Source: Lysobacterales bacterium CG_4_10_14_3_um_filter_64_11 (GTDB lineage: Bacteria > Pseudomonadota > Gammaproteobacteria > Xanthomonadales > Xanthomonadaceae). Taken from it: a stretch of DNA of 7,634 nt. Below the pieces are notes generated by a model. It ran no database searches. It saw only the letters and a list, made by a program, of their open reading frames with translations, and was not told the origin of the DNA. A program made the translations under genes and the position numbers. This document shows positions 1-6,700 of this stretch, in pieces (the first letter of the stretch is position 1; each line of letters opens with the position of its first letter). The DNA lies in contig PFJA01000099.1 of assembly GCA_002782905.1 (NCBI GenBank), positions 1 to 7,634 of the forward strand, read 5' to 3'.

Positions 1-57
1 TGCGCCCCGGGTTTCGGGCGCGATGCGCCCCGGGTTTCGGCTTCGCCTCTACCCGGG
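1..57. repeat. REP-like interspersed repeat with CCCGGGT hairpin
   Basis: A 17-bp sequence, TGCGCCCCGGGTTTCGG, occurs perfectly at 1-17 and again at 24-40 (period 23). The second copy leads into a hairpin: CCCGGGT at 29-35 pairs with ACCCGGG at 51-57, and inside it GGC (39-41) pairs with GCC (45-47) around a TTC loop. The layout resembles the REP-type repeats scattered between genes in Xanthomonadales. It lies 9 nt past the stop of the leftward operon, so it may act as a 3' mRNA hairpin for that operon, but there is no T-tract to make it a standard intrinsic terminator. It may continue beyond the window edge. Confidence 0.7.
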
Positions 58-66
58 CTACCGGGG

Positions 67-873
67 TTATGAGGGGGTGTTAGTGCGACGGGTTTCGTCG
101 CTGCGATGCGCCCAATGCCACGGTTCGTAGACGATGCCATGCCGGTTGTCGCGCGGATAGCTCATGGCAAAACCGAAAGTGTCAGCGTTCGCGCACAGCC
201 AGGCAAACGCGGCGGTGTGCTCGAAGCCGGTTTCCGCGGGCGGTTCGCCGGGGGTGCCGATGTCGAGCGCAAAACCGCCGTGGTGTTCGCTGAAACCCGG
301 TGCGGCGTTGACCGCCAGTATTTCTGCGACCGCCAAGCCGCGTGCCAGCTTGCGGCGGAAAATGCCGAGCTGATAGTCGTGGCTGCGAAAGCCGGAAATC
401 GCATCCAGCATCACGCCCTGTGCCTGCGCCGCGTTGCGCATCGCTTGCCATGCCGTTGCCACGCTTGGCAACAACCACAACGGGCGCTGGTAGCGATCCG
501 CGCCGGCCAGGCTGAGACGGGCGGGTTCGGCGACCGGCGGCAACTGGTGCATGGTGCCGTAATCGGCGGGAATGCCGAGCGCATCCAGATGGTGGCGCAG
601 CCCGGCCAGCGGCAGAGTGCGGCGATGCGGTTGTTCGCGCAGCAGTCGCCGCAGCGCGTGGCGTTGTGCGCTCGATAGCGGCTGCAGGGCACGGATATCG
701 CCGGCGCGGTTGGCGGTTGCCAGATAACGGCCATCGCTCTTTCGGCGCAGCAGCCAGTGTGCGCTGGCGAGTTGCCGCGCGACCGCGGCGCTGCGCCCAC
801 GCGCCAGTGCTGCCGGGATCGCGTCGGCCCAGTCGCTGTTGAGCAGGTGGTGATCGGCGCCCATGATCGGCAT
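67..873 (-). CDS. M15 family (VanY-like) D-alanyl-D-alanine carboxypeptidase
   Basis: A 268-residue zinc peptidase predicted to cleave D-Ala-D-Ala peptide stems of peptidoglycan. The M15B signature is complete: SGFRS at 160-164, SEHHGGFALD with zinc ligands His197 and Asp204, and YEPWH with catalytic Glu250 and zinc ligand His253. About 115 residues before the core are unlike a standard domain I can name. The start at 873 is chosen because its A is the last base of the upstream hydrolase stop (TAATG), which implies reinitiation; no convincing Shine-Dalgarno is visible. A second ATG lies at 864. A longer reading to 1044 would run entirely inside the hydrolase gene and adds low-complexity Arg/Pro-rich sequence, so it is rejected. 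No signal peptide or membrane helix is seen, which is odd for an enzyme whose substrate is periplasmic. It is the last gene of the leftward operon. The family is secure; the exact substrate (D,D- or L,D-bond) is inferred. Confidence 0.9.
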   Translation of the reverse strand: MPIMGADHHLLNSDWADAIPAALARGRSAAVARQLASAHWLLRRKSDGRYLATANRAGDIRALQPLSSAQRHALRRLLREQPHRRTLPLAGLRHHLDALGIPADYGTMHQLPPVAEPARLSLAGADRYQRPLWLLPSVATAWQAMRNAAQAQGVMLDAISGFRSHDYQLGIFRRKLARGLAVAEILAVNAAPGFSEHHGGFALDIGTPGEPPAETGFEHTAAFAWLCANADTFGFAMSYPRDNRHGIVYEPWHWAHRSDETRRTNTPS

Positions 874-2216
874 TATTGCGCGTTGATCCAGTTGCCGATG
901 TCGGCAATCACTGCCGGATCGACATTGCCCGGCTGGGCATACTCGGTGGGTATCGACGGGCCATCGCCAGCCATGAACAGGTGGTTGAGCCGCGGGTACT
1001 GTTTGACGGTGACGCGCGGGCTCGCGTCGCTGCCCGGTAACCATTGTGCTTGCTGCCAGCGGGCAAACTCGGCGGCAGTGACCTGGTAATCGCGCGCGCC
1101 ATGCAGCACCAGCATCGGCACGGTCAATTTCAGCGCGGCGGCGACCGGGTCGTAGCCTCTGAGGTCGAGCCAGTACGCGGCTGGGATGTTCAGCGGTAGG
1201 GTGTCTGCCGCCGGTGCGTCGCCTTCTTGCAGCGCGCGCACACGCTCGCTTTGTTCGCGCACCGCGTCGATGGCGGCGCGCTCATCACTGGCGAAAGTTC
1301 CATCGATGCCGGCGAGGTAGGTCATCTGATCGACAATCGCGTCTTCGAGTGGCCGCGCCGGCGGCGCCAGCAAAATGAGGCCGGCGATGCGCTTGTCCTG
1401 TGCAGCGATGCGCGGCGCCAGCATGGCGCCGAGGCTGTGGCCGAGCACGAACACGCGGCGGCGGTCGATGCCTTTGCTCTGGCGCAGCCATTTGGCAGCG
1501 GCCAGCGCGTCGCGGATCACTTCGTCCTCGACGGTGTAATCGCCGGTGGCGAAATCCTGCGGCCGGGCATGGCTGCGCTTGTCGTAACGCAGCACCGCAA
1601 TGTTGTGGGTTGCCAGACCGTAGGCGATATCACGCAATGGCTTGTTCGGGCCAATCGTCTCGTCGCGATCATTCGGGCCGGAGCCGGCAAGCAACAGCAC
1701 GGCGGGGAAGGGGCCAGCACCGCGCGGCAGCGTGAGGGTGCCGGGAATGCCGCTGATATCCGGCCCGATGCTGACTTCGCGCTCGCTGAATGGCGCATTC
1801 TCCGGCGTTGCTGCAGGTGGCGGTTGCGTCGGCTGGCCAGGCACCAGCCGGAAGCCGTTGATGCGATCGTCGCCATCAAAGGTAACCAGTGCATCGAGGC
1901 TGGCGAGGCGGTAATGCAGCGGCGTCACCACCGCGCTCAGGCCGTTGATTCGCTCCGGATGCGCCGCGCCGCGTTGCAGGGTGGGGCCCAGTTGTTGCGG
2001 CAGCGATTCCCACACCTGGCGCAAGCGATCAGCCGGCAGCGCTTCGCCCACAACCGCATCGAAGTCGGCGCGCGCTGCTTCATAGTGGCCGGCATCCAGC
2101 GCGTCGAGCAGCGCCGCCGCCTTGCGTTGCTGCTCGGCGTAATCCTGCGCCGTGGCCATGCCTGCGAACCCTGCCAGGCAGAGCGTCACGACGCAAACAA
2201 AACGTGGCAAGGTCAT
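873..2216 (-). CDS. Secreted alpha/beta hydrolase with N-terminal DUF3887-like domain
   Basis: A 447-residue predicted periplasmic serine hydrolase. Residues 1-23 form a signal peptide (Arg near the start, hydrophobic core, ATA-Q cleavage near 23/24). Residues about 27-125 look like a DUF3887 domain, a fold often placed before such hydrolases. A Pro-rich linker (129-140) leads to an alpha/beta hydrolase of the prolyl-oligopeptidase/dienelactone-hydrolase class. It has an AGSGPNDRD oxyanion-type motif at 177-185, nucleophile Ser261 in GHSLGA, probable acid Asp376 (HGARD) and probable base His412 (LNH). Substrate cannot be read from sequence; esters or short acyl/peptide substrates are possible. 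GAGGA at 2224-2228 sits 7 nt before the ATG and supports this start. It follows the DUF4177 gene by 15 nt and overlaps the M15 peptidase start by 1 nt, so an envelope-related role is inferred from its neighbours. Confidence 0.9.
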   Translation of the reverse strand: MTLPRFVCVVTLCLAGFAGMATAQDYAEQQRKAAALLDALDAGHYEAARADFDAVVGEALPADRLRQVWESLPQQLGPTLQRGAAHPERINGLSAVVTPLHYRLASLDALVTFDGDDRINGFRLVPGQPTQPPPAATPENAPFSEREVSIGPDISGIPGTLTLPRGAGPFPAVLLLAGSGPNDRDETIGPNKPLRDIAYGLATHNIAVLRYDKRSHARPQDFATGDYTVEDEVIRDALAAAKWLRQSKGIDRRRVFVLGHSLGAMLAPRIAAQDKRIAGLILLAPPARPLEDAIVDQMTYLAGIDGTFASDERAAIDAVREQSERVRALQEGDAPAADTLPLNIPAAYWLDLRGYDPVAAALKLTVPMLVLHGARDYQVTAAEFARWQQAQWLPGSDASPRVTVKQYPRLNHLFMAGDGPSIPTEYAQPGNVDPAVIADIGNWINAQ

Positions 2217-2231
2217 GACGGTGTCCTCGGA

Positions 2232-2420
2232 TTACAGCGGGCGCTTGAGGATCGCACGAATCGGCTGGAACGGTTTTTGCGCGGTATCCGCAGCGACCAG
2301 TTCCCAACCCTGCATGCCAAGCCGGTTCAACGCTTCCTCGATCTGTGCGCTCGCTACGGTGGCGGCAAAAAAGCTGCCTTTCAAGTCGATGACTTTGTAA
2401 GTCCAACGGGTATCGGTCAT
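2232..2420 (-). CDS. DUF4177 family small protein
   Basis: A 62-residue protein with the DUF4177 pattern: an early strand (WTYKVIDLK), then a helix with ALNRLGMQGWELVAAD, where LGxxGWELV is the family hallmark, and a final strand ending ILKRP. Family members are short cytoplasmic proteins of unknown biochemical function. Two starts are possible. The ATG at 2426 overlaps the preceding stop as ATGA, but the only Shine-Dalgarno (GAGG, 2428-2431) is then just 1 nt away. The ATG at 2420 has that GAGG at 7 nt and is preferred; the longer form would add Met-Thr. No signal peptide or membrane segment. It lies between an Arc-like regulator and a secreted hydrolase and is probably translated from the same message. 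The family call is firm and the function is unknown. Confidence 0.85.
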   Translation of the reverse strand: MTDTRWTYKVIDLKGSFFAATVASAQIEEALNRLGMQGWELVAADTAQKPFQPIRAILKRPL

Positions 2421-2422
2421 GG

Positions 2423-2620
2423 TCATGCCTCGTCAGGTTTGTCGGTGTCGTTCGCTGTTTTCGCCGCAGCGGCACTCAGCCGCCCGCTGCGGCGCAGCGC
2501 ATCGCGCAGCGCATATTCGATCTGCGCATTGACCGAGCGCAGCTCGTCATCGGCCCAGCGCTGCACCGCCGCGAGAATCGCGGCGTTGATGCGCAGCGGG
2601 TAGGCCTTCTTCTCCGCCAT
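2423..2620 (-). CDS. Arc-type ribbon-helix-helix DNA-binding protein
   Basis: A 65-residue basic protein resembling phage P22 Arc. A short beta strand (AYPLRI, residues 6-11) would form the DNA-contacting ribbon of the dimer, followed by a helix (NAAILAAVQRWADDE) and RSVNAQIEYALRDAL, which matches the Arc segment RSVNSEIYQRVMESF. The C-terminal 20 residues are Ala/Asp/Lys-rich and probably disordered. The start at 2620 lies 1 nt after the SPFH stop (TGACATG) and has no good Shine-Dalgarno, so translation is probably coupled to the SPFH gene. Such small proteins commonly autoregulate. A candidate target is the ATATCATA direct repeat at 3516-3534 in the operon promoter, but that link is inference. 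An antitoxin role is less likely, as no toxin-like partner is adjacent. Confidence 0.88.
   Translation of the reverse strand: MAEKKAYPLRINAAILAAVQRWADDELRSVNAQIEYALRDALRRSGRLSAAAAKTANDTDKPDEA
2428..2431 (-). promoter_or_regulatory. Shine-Dalgarno deciding the DUF4177 start
   Basis: GAGG on the minus strand lies 7 nt before the ATG at 2420 but only 1 nt before the ATG at 2426. The spacing therefore favours initiation at 2420. Confidence 0.6.
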
Positions 2621-2621
2621 G

Positions 2622-3488
2622 TCAGTACAGTGTGCCGGTGTTCACCACCGGTTGCGTCGCGCGATCCGAGCACAACACCACCAGCAAGTTGCTGACCATG
2701 GCAGCGCGGCGCTCCGGGTCGAGTTCCACCACGCCGCGCTCCTTGAGTTGCGACAGGGCCATTTCCACCATGCTGACGGCGCCCTCGACGATGCGGGTAC
2801 GGGCGGCGATCACGGCGCCGGCCTGTTGCCGCTGCAACATCGCCTGCGCGATTTCGGGCGCATAGGCCAGATGGCTGATGCGCGCATCGATCACGTTGAC
2901 GCCGGCAGTGGTCAGGCGCTCATCGAGCTGTTCCTTCAAGTGCTGCGAGATTTCCGCCGAATGCGAACGCAGCGAAATCTGGCTGTCGTCGTGCTGGTCG
3001 TACGGGTAGCTGGTGGCCATCGCACGCAGCGCCGCTTCGGACTGAATGTGCACGAAGCTCTCATAGTCGTCGACGTTGTACACCGCCTCCGCCGAGTCGG
3101 CCACCTGCCACACGATCACTGCGGCGATCTCGATCGGGCTGCCGTCCAGTTCGTTGACCTTCAGCCGCCCGCTCTCGAAGTTGCGCACGCGCAGGCTGAC
3201 CTTCTTGGCGGCAAAAAACGGATTGTTCCAACGCAGGCCCTGATCCTTGACCGTGCCGACGTACTTGCCGAACAGGCTGAGCACGGCGGCCTGATTGGGC
3301 TCGACCATGTAAAAGCCACCGAGGCAGAACAGCAGTACGGTGGCGACCAGAATGAGCGCCAGAATCGGCAACGGCCCCGCACCCGCGGCAACGGCGTTGA
3401 AGGCGGCGTAGCCATCGGCCAGCAATGTGGCGATCAGGCCCAGCAGCATCGGGATGCCGGGCAGCGAGCGAATTGGTTGTTCTTTCAT
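2622..3488 (-). CDS. SPFH/Band 7 domain membrane protein
   Basis: A 288-residue SPFH (stomatin/prohibitin/flotillin) protein and first gene of the leftward operon. A weaker hydrophobic stretch (about 12-35) and a strong transmembrane helix (about 40-61) anchor the N-terminus. The Band 7 domain follows from about residue 62 (MVEPNQAAVLSLFGKYVGTV, then GLRWNNPFF) to about 225, including the ALRAMATSYPYDQ segment and the GVNVIDARISHLAYAPEIAQAMLQRQQA block. A helical tail follows. SPFH proteins assemble into large membrane-bound rings or scaffolds; no FtsH/HflKC or NfeD partner gene is present here. GGAGAG at 3494-3499 lies 5 nt before the ATG, supporting the start. The stop is 1 nt from the Arc-like gene, so the two are tightly linked. 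The family is certain; the specific role in membrane or envelope stress is inferred. Confidence 0.92.
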   Translation of the reverse strand: MKEQPIRSLPGIPMLLGLIATLLADGYAAFNAVAAGAGPLPILALILVATVLLFCLGGFYMVEPNQAAVLSLFGKYVGTVKDQGLRWNNPFFAAKKVSLRVRNFESGRLKVNELDGSPIEIAAVIVWQVADSAEAVYNVDDYESFVHIQSEAALRAMATSYPYDQHDDSQISLRSHSAEISQHLKEQLDERLTTAGVNVIDARISHLAYAPEIAQAMLQRQQAGAVIAARTRIVEGAVSMVEMALSQLKERGVVELDPERRAAMVSNLLVVLCSDRATQPVVNTGTLY

Positions 3489-3512
3489 GGTGGCTCTCCA
3501 ATGTGGATCTAA

Positions 3513-3540
3513 AACATATCATAAAGATATCATATTGCAA
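3513..3540 (-). promoter_or_regulatory. Probable promoter of the SPFH operon
   Basis: On the minus strand TTGCAA (3540-3535) is followed after 16 nt by TATGTT (3518-3513), giving 4/6 matches to each sigma-70 hexamer. TATGAT at 3523-3518 is an alternative -10 with better consensus but poor spacing to this -35. A start near 3506 would leave a leader of about 18 nt before the SPFH ATG. This is the only clearly AT-rich patch in an otherwise GC-rich window. Confidence 0.45.
3516..3534. promoter_or_regulatory. Candidate operator: direct repeat of ATATCATA
   Basis: ATATCATA occurs perfectly at 3516-3523 and 3527-3534, with a centre spacing of 11 bp, about one helical turn. The pair overlaps the spacer and -10 of the probable SPFH operon promoter, where a bound repressor would block RNA polymerase. 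Two same-face half sites suit a cooperative binder such as a ribbon-helix-helix dimer pair. The protein that binds is unknown. Confidence 0.4.
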
Positions 3541-3594
3541 GTACCCGTGAAGCGAAAAATCGGGGTCGAATGAGAATGGCACTTACTTTAGCGG

Positions 3595-3622
3595 CGTCAT
3601 TCCCGCGAAAGCGGGAATGACG
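3595..3622. repeat. 28-bp perfect palindromic repeat with ATTCCC-N8-GGGAAT core
   Basis: CGTCATTCCCGC (3595-3606) pairs perfectly with GCGGGAATGACG (3611-3622) around a GAAA tetraloop, a 12-bp stem. The 20-bp core ATTCCC-N8-GGGAAT has the same form as the dRS3 repeats of Neisseria, and related palindromes are scattered through many proteobacterial genomes. It lies between the divergent SPFH and icmF promoters, where it could form a hairpin in read-through RNA from either direction. There is no T-tract, so an intrinsic terminator is not claimed. Confidence 0.75.
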
Positions 3623-3698
3623 GGATTGGGGCGCTTGGCTGCCCACCGGACGGGATTGCGGCTCGTGGCCGCTAGCCGAACGGTATCGAGGCAGGCGT

Positions 3699-3704
3699 TA
3701 CAAT
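3699..3704 (+). promoter_or_regulatory. Probable -10 element of the icmF promoter
   Basis: TACAAT matches the sigma-70 -10 at 5/6. No good -35 is visible 16-18 nt upstream (CCGAAC is nearest at 17 nt), so an activator or weak promoter is possible. Transcription would begin near 3711, giving a leader of about 28 nt before the ATG at 3739. The element includes the AT of the upstream ATG at 3703, which argues against that codon as the translation start. Confidence 0.5.
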
Positions 3705-3725
3705 GGCGGCCTGTCTCGCATCGCC

Positions 3726-3731
3726 AAGGTG
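3726..3731 (+). promoter_or_regulatory. Ribosome binding site of icmF
   Basis: AAGGTG lies 7 nt before the ATG at 3739 and supports that start over the in-frame ATG at 3703. Confidence 0.6.
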
Positions 3732-3738
3732 TCACCGC

Positions 3739-6700
3739 ATGAGCACACCCGCCCGCCCGGTTGCCGTACCGACCTCGCTGCCGTCGCAACCGTGCGCTGA
3801 AACCAGCCCAGCCACCAGCCCGCTGCGCTTCGTCACCGCCGCCAGCCTGTTCGATGGCCACGATGCGGCGATCAACATCATGCGTCGGCTGATCCAGGCG
3901 CAAGGCGCGGAGGTGATTCACCTCGGCCACAACCGCAGCGTCGAGGACGTGGTGCGCGCCGCGCTGCAAGAGGATGCCGACGCCATCGCCCTGTCGAGCT
4001 ATCAGGGCGGCCACGTCGAATATTTCAAGTACATGGTAGACATGCTGCGCGAGCGCGGTGCCGGCCATATCCGCGTGTTCGGCGGCGGTGGCGGCACCAT
4101 CACCCCGGAAGAAATCCGCGAGTTGCACGATTACGGCGTCGAGCGCATCTACCACCCCAACGATGGCATGCATCTGGGGCTGGTGCCGATGATCGAGGAC
4201 GTGGTGGCGCGGGCGGCCAGGGGCCGGGACTCGCAGAAGCTGGGACTGGGGAGCGCAAGAAGCCGGGACCCGGAAAAACAGGAGATGCCCGGCCTTGATG
4301 ACGAAATCGGCATTGGTCGGATGCTTTCCGCTATCGAGGATGGCCTTTTTTCAGAGCCGGAACTGGCAAACCTGCGCACGATATGGGCTTCTGCGCCTGC
4401 TTCTTCCCAGTCCCGAGCCCCCAGTCCCCAGTCCCGCGGGCACGCAGTGCCCGTCATCGGCCTCACCGGCACCGGCGGCGCCGGCAAGTCCAGCGTTACC
4501 GATGAACTGATGAACCGCTTTCTGCAAGCGTTTGGGCAGATGCGCATTGCCGTGATCTCGGTCGATCCCACCCGCCGCCGCAGCGGTGGTGCGTTGCTCG
4601 GCGATCGCATCCGCATGAACGCACTACGCTCACCGCGGGTGTTCATGCGCTCGATGGCCACGCGTCGCCAGCACGCGGCCACCAACGTGGTATTGCGCGA
4701 TTGCATTGCCTTCCTCAAGAGCCTGGGCTTTGATCTGGTGATGGTGGAAACCGCCGGCATTGGCCAGAGCGATTCGGAGATCGTCGATCTGGTGGATTTC
4801 CCGGTGTACGTGATGACCTCGGATTTTGGTGCGCCCAGCCAGCTCGAAAAGATCGACATGCTCGACTTCGCCGAACTGGTGGTGCTCAACAAGTTCGACA
4901 AACGCGGCGCCGAGGATGCCCTGCGCGACGTGCGCAAGCAGTGGAAGCGCAACCGCGTCGCGTTCCAGAGCAAAGACGAAGACGTGCCGGTGTACCCCAC
5001 CATTGCCAGCCAGTTCAACGATCCGGGCATCACCTGGATGTTCGTGAATCTGTGTCGGTTGCTGCGGCAGAAACTATCGGGACTCGGGACTCGGGACTCG
5101 GGACGCGAAAAGCCGCGTTGCAATTTCGAGCCGCAACTGGACGTCAAGATCAAGGAACCGCGCGCCACCATCCTCATCCCCGGTGCACGCACTCGCTACC
5201 TGGCCGAGATCGCCGAACAGGGCAGGGCGATCAATCGCCGCATCGAAACCCAGGCCGACATCGCCGATCGCGCACAAAGTTACTTCGACGTACTGCGCGA
5301 TCTCGGTGATCCGCAGTTGCCGAAGGCGCTCGATCTGTACGCCACCGATGCAGGAAACAGGGGAAACAGGGGTCAGAGTCGCTTTTCGCCGCTGGCACAC
5401 AATTGCCACCCTGACGCTCACTCGAAAAGTGACTCTGACCCCTGTTTTCCTGAACTCCACACCCTGCGGCAACGCTACAACGACGCCATCGGCTCGCTCA
5501 CCACCGATTCGCTCAAGCTGCTGCGCGAATGGCCGGCGCTGCGCCAGTCGATCACCGATGAAGTGACCGAATACGAAGTGCGCGGCAAGGCGATCCGGGT
5601 GGAAAACTACCGCGAATCGCTGAGTCATCAACAGGTGCCGAAGATCGCCGCGCCCGGCTACAAAAGCTGGGGCGAGCTGCTGACCTTTCTCGGCAAGGAA
5701 AACCTGCCCGGCTACTACCCCTACACCGGTGGCGTGTACCCCTACCGGCGCAGCGGCGAAGACCCGATCCGCATGTTCGCCGGCGAAGGCACGCCCGAGC
5801 GCACCAATCGGCGCTTTCACTACCTCAGCGTCGGCCAGCCAGCGGTGCGGCTGTCCACTGCGTTCGATTCGGTCACCCTGTACGGCGAAGACCCGGCGCC
5901 GCGCCCGGACATCTTCGGCAAGATCGGCAATTCCGGGGTCAACGTGCCCACGCTGGACGACATGAAGAAGCTGTACTCCGGCTTCGACCTGTGCGCGCCC
6001 ACCACCTCGGTATCGATGACCATCAACGGCCCGGCGCCGATGATCCTGGCGATGTTCATGAACACCGCCATCGACCAGCAGGTGGAGAAGTACCTCAAGG
6101 CCGACCCGGTGCGTTGGGCCGCGGCCGAAAAGACCATCGATGCCTTGTTCGCCGGCCGCGCGCGCCCGCGCTATGCCGGCGAACTGCCACCGAGCAACAA
6201 CGGCCTCGGCCTGGCACTGCTCGGCATCACCGGTGAGCAACTGCTCGATGCCGACAGCTATGCCCGGATCAAAGCGCAAACGCTGGCCAGCGTGCGCGGC
6301 ACCGTGCAGGCCGATATCCTCAAGGAAGATCAGGCGCAGAACACCTGCATCTTCAGCACCGAGTTTGCGCTGCGCATGATGGGCGACATCCAGCAGTATT
6401 TCGTCGACCACAAGGTGCGCAATTTCTACTCGGTGAGCATTTCCGGTTATCACATCGCCGAAGCCGGCGCCAACCCGATCAGCCAGCTCGCCTTCACCCT
6501 CTCCAACGGCTTCACCATCGTCGAGTACTACCTCGCTCGCGGCATGAAGATCGACGATTTCGCGCCCAACCTGAGCTTCTTCTTCAGCAACGGCATGGAC
6601 CCGGAATACACCGTCATCGGCCGTGTTGCCCGCCGCATCTGGGCGCGCGCCATGCGCGAGCGCTACGGCGCCAACGAACGCAGCCAGATGATGAAGTACC

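Noticed and set aside
1227..2603. 458-codon open frame on the plus strand across the hydrolase, DUF4177 and Arc-like genes
   Set aside because: It crosses three well-supported minus-strand genes and gives an Arg/Ala/His-rich product with no domain.
2423..2620. Antitoxin of a toxin-antitoxin pair
   Set aside because: Neither neighbour resembles a toxin; DUF4177 is not a known toxin family, and the gene sits inside a longer operon.
2619..3512. 297-codon open frame on the plus strand opposite the SPFH gene
   Set aside because: It mirrors the SPFH coding region, its product is low-complexity His/Gln/Arg-rich, and it has no family match I recognise.
3489..3738. Cobalamin riboswitch upstream of icmF
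   Set aside because: The predicted leader is only about 28 nt and no B12-box-like sequence was seen in the whole intergenic region.
3583..4173. 196-codon minus-strand frame over the start of icmF
   Set aside because: It overlaps the B12 domain coding sequence, the icmF promoter and the palindrome; it is explained as a shadow.
5077..5104. Tandem repeats as a CRISPR array
   Set aside because: The units are 7 bp with no spacers; the edge repeats at 1-40 and 7593-7634 also lack unique spacers of CRISPR length.
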